From NCBI RefSeq assembly GCF_000238915.1, contig NZ_BAEG01000012.1, positions 1-64,000 on the forward strand: a stretch of 64,000 bases of DNA, written 5' to 3'. A program made the translations under genes and the position numbers. Below the pieces are notes generated by a model, which saw only the letters and a list, made by a program, of their open reading frames with translations, did no database searches and had not been told where the DNA came from. Each line of letters begins with the position of its first letter. Position 1 is the first letter of the stretch. Positions 62,990 to 64,000 of the stretch are shown here, in pieces. The DNA comes from Arthrobacter globiformis NBRC 12137. Its GTDB lineage: Bacteria; Actinomycetota; Actinomycetes; Actinomycetales; Micrococcaceae.

Positions 62990-63529
62990 ATGCCCAGAAA
63001 ACCGGTCGCCCGCGGCGCAGTGCTCGATGCTTTTGAATCCCTCCTGATCGAGGTGGGGGAGCGCGCCGCCACCCTTGATGCCGTGGCAGCCCGCGCCGGC
63101 GTGTCCAAGGGCGGGCTCCTGTACCACTTTCCGAACAAGGAAGCGCTGATCGGCGTCCTGCTGGACCGCCTCGACGAGTATGCGGAAGCGGATGCCCAAG
63201 CCATGGCTGCGGCTGCGGAGGGTGCGGCCGCCTACTTCATCAAATCGTCCGTCTGGGCGGACACTCCGCTGGACCGTGCCATCGTGGCCGCGACGAGGCT
63301 TGCCGAGGTGGCGCACGAGGAGACGCGGCGCCGGTTTGCCCACATCCAGCAGCGGTGGCTTGATGAGATCGCCCGCGACGTCGGGCCAGGCCTGGCCAAG
63401 GCCGTCCTGTATATGGGCGACGGCCTCTATTTCAACGCCATGCTGTCCATCGGGCCGGCCGCGTCGCCCGCCGAGACGGCGGCCGACGTCGAAAGCCTCC
63501 TGGCCGCACTTGTCCGGCTCAGGGGGTAG
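62990..63529 (+). CDS. TetR-family repressor of the exporter
   Basis: A 179-aa regulator. The N-terminal HTH is typical (AVLDAFESLLIEVGERAATLDAVAARAGVSKGGLLYHFPNKEALIG), followed by a helical ligand-binding domain (RAIVAATRLAEVAHEETRRRFAHIQQRW...). It is divergent from the QacA-like exporter with a palindromic operator between, the classic qacR-qacA arrangement, so it probably represses both genes and is released by the exported compound. Start uncertain: ATG 62990 gives the usual MPRKP start, while ATG 62978 or 62981 lies upstream in frame. Confidence 0.9.
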   Translation: MPRKPVARGAVLDAFESLLIEVGERAATLDAVAARAGVSKGGLLYHFPNKEALIGVLLDRLDEYAEADAQAMAAAAEGAAAYFIKSSVWADTPLDRAIVAATRLAEVAHEETRRRFAHIQQRWLDEIARDVGPGLAKAVLYMGDGLYFNAMLSIGPAASPAETAADVESLLAALVRLRG

Positions 63530-63661
63530 GCGGGCTTCCCGGGGTTGCCCGCCGTCGGGGGTGTGCCAGCCCACGCCGCCACAGTTTGCAGACGCGATCC
63601 CGGCGTAGGACAATAGCCTCTGTGACAGCTGTCACCGCTCAATTGAATAAGCCTTTGATCT

Positions 63662-63910
63662 GCGGCGGGAGAGTCCTGCAAGTAGGTACAAGCAGGCGCC
63701 GTAGGAGCAAAACCTCCCCAGGAATCTCTCAGGCCCATGTACCGCCGCGGCAAGGCAACTCTGGAAAGCAGCAGGCTGCCCGCTGGAAATGTTCCGCCTT
63801 CGCGCGAACAGTTCAGGGCACGCTGTGCTCACCGACGGTGCAAGCGGAGCTGTGCGAAAGCGCAGCATCGCGGAAACTCTCAGGTCCAATACAGAGCGGG
63901 GAGGAACCCG
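63662..63910 (+). ncRNA. Tandem glycine riboswitch
   Basis: Two consecutive aptamers are recognisable. The first has GCGGGAGAGTCCTGCAAG, CGCCGTAGGAGCAAAACCTCC and ATCTCTCAGGCCCATGTACCG. The second has CACCGACGGTGCAAGCGG, CGCGGAAACTCTCAGGTCCA and ACAGAGCGGGGAGGAA. The GGAG-CAAA and CTCTCAGG cores are conserved glycine-riboswitch elements. It lies immediately upstream of gcvP, the expected target, and should turn the gene on when glycine is abundant. Confidence 0.92.
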
Positions 63911-63955
63911 AATCATTGTGGCGTACCCTGCGTCGCCTTAGTTATGGAGTTCCTT

Positions 63956-64000
63956 TTGACCGTTAATTCAGCCTCCTCGTCCTTCGTCGACCGGCATATT
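63956..64000 (+). CDS. gcvP: Glycine dehydrogenase (decarboxylating), 5' end only
   Basis: Only 15 codons fall inside the window. From TTG 63956 the frame reads MTVNSASSSFVDRHI, which matches the GcvP N-terminal start (F-x-x-R-H-I-G). GGAG lies 7 nt upstream. The tandem glycine riboswitch just before it strongly supports the call. GcvP is the P-protein of the glycine cleavage system, decarboxylating glycine onto the lipoyl H-protein. The rest of the gene is beyond the right edge. Confidence 0.8.
   Translation, partial: MTVNSASSSFVDRHI

Overview
The window looks like chromosome of a high-GC actinobacterium of the Micrococcaceae, most likely Arthrobacter or Pseudarthrobacter. This rests on gene content (OtsAB trehalose synthesis, a DUF4193 and a DUF4032 protein, a UgpC/MsmK-type ABC ATPase), strong GC bias at third codon positions, and frequent GTG/TTG starts. 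No database search was possible, so the assignment is by recognition.

Layout. (1) 1-12.45 kb, ordinary chromosome: LysE exporter between two related 32-bp-period repeat arrays in opposite orientation, SRPBCC protein, LacI regulator with a GH13 alpha-glucosidase and LacI-type operators, FAD-linked oxidase, DUF4032 protein, ABC ATPase, otsBA, DsbA-like membrane thioredoxin. (2) 12.49-46.80 kb, a roughly 34.3-kb integrative island in tRNA-Thr(TGT), bounded by 42-bp direct repeats. It carries excisionase and integrase at the left edge; a five-gene defence operon; a replication-relaxation-like gene; a 155-aa hypothetical, a second tyrosine recombinase and a DUF927-type primase-helicase behind an iteron-like AT-rich stretch; an unrecognised 1183-aa protein; and a divergent pair of SF2 helicase and DUF6308-like gene at the right edge. 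(3) 46.9-54.3 kb, catabolic cluster: MFS transporter, flavin amine-oxidase-like enzyme, DapA-family lyase, sodium:alanine symporter and a frameshifted aminoaldehyde-dehydrogenase-like gene. The first two genes share a duplicated 39-bp upstream element. (4) 54.3-64 kb: small conserved proteins, an agmatine-to-putrescine operon with an APC permease, Dps, a QacA-like exporter with divergent TetR regulator and a 28-bp palindromic operator, and a tandem glycine riboswitch leading into the first 15 codons of gcvP.

The most exciting part is the island's defence operon at 14.3-30.7 kb. A YprA/DruE-type helicase with DUF1998, a DrmD-like SNF2 helicase, a DrmMI-like adenine methylase, McrB and McrC are linked by four successive 1- to 4-nt stop/start overlaps. 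It combines a Druantia-type helicase, two DISARM class 1 proteins and a complete type IV McrBC nuclease in one translationally coupled unit. The helicase-SNF2-methylase part matches what I recall being called ARMADA (disARM-related antiphage defence array). The proposed mode of action, methylation for self-marking, helicase-based interference and McrBC cleavage, is inference. The methylase has a sharp composition drop in its C-terminal half that suggests exchange of its specificity region.
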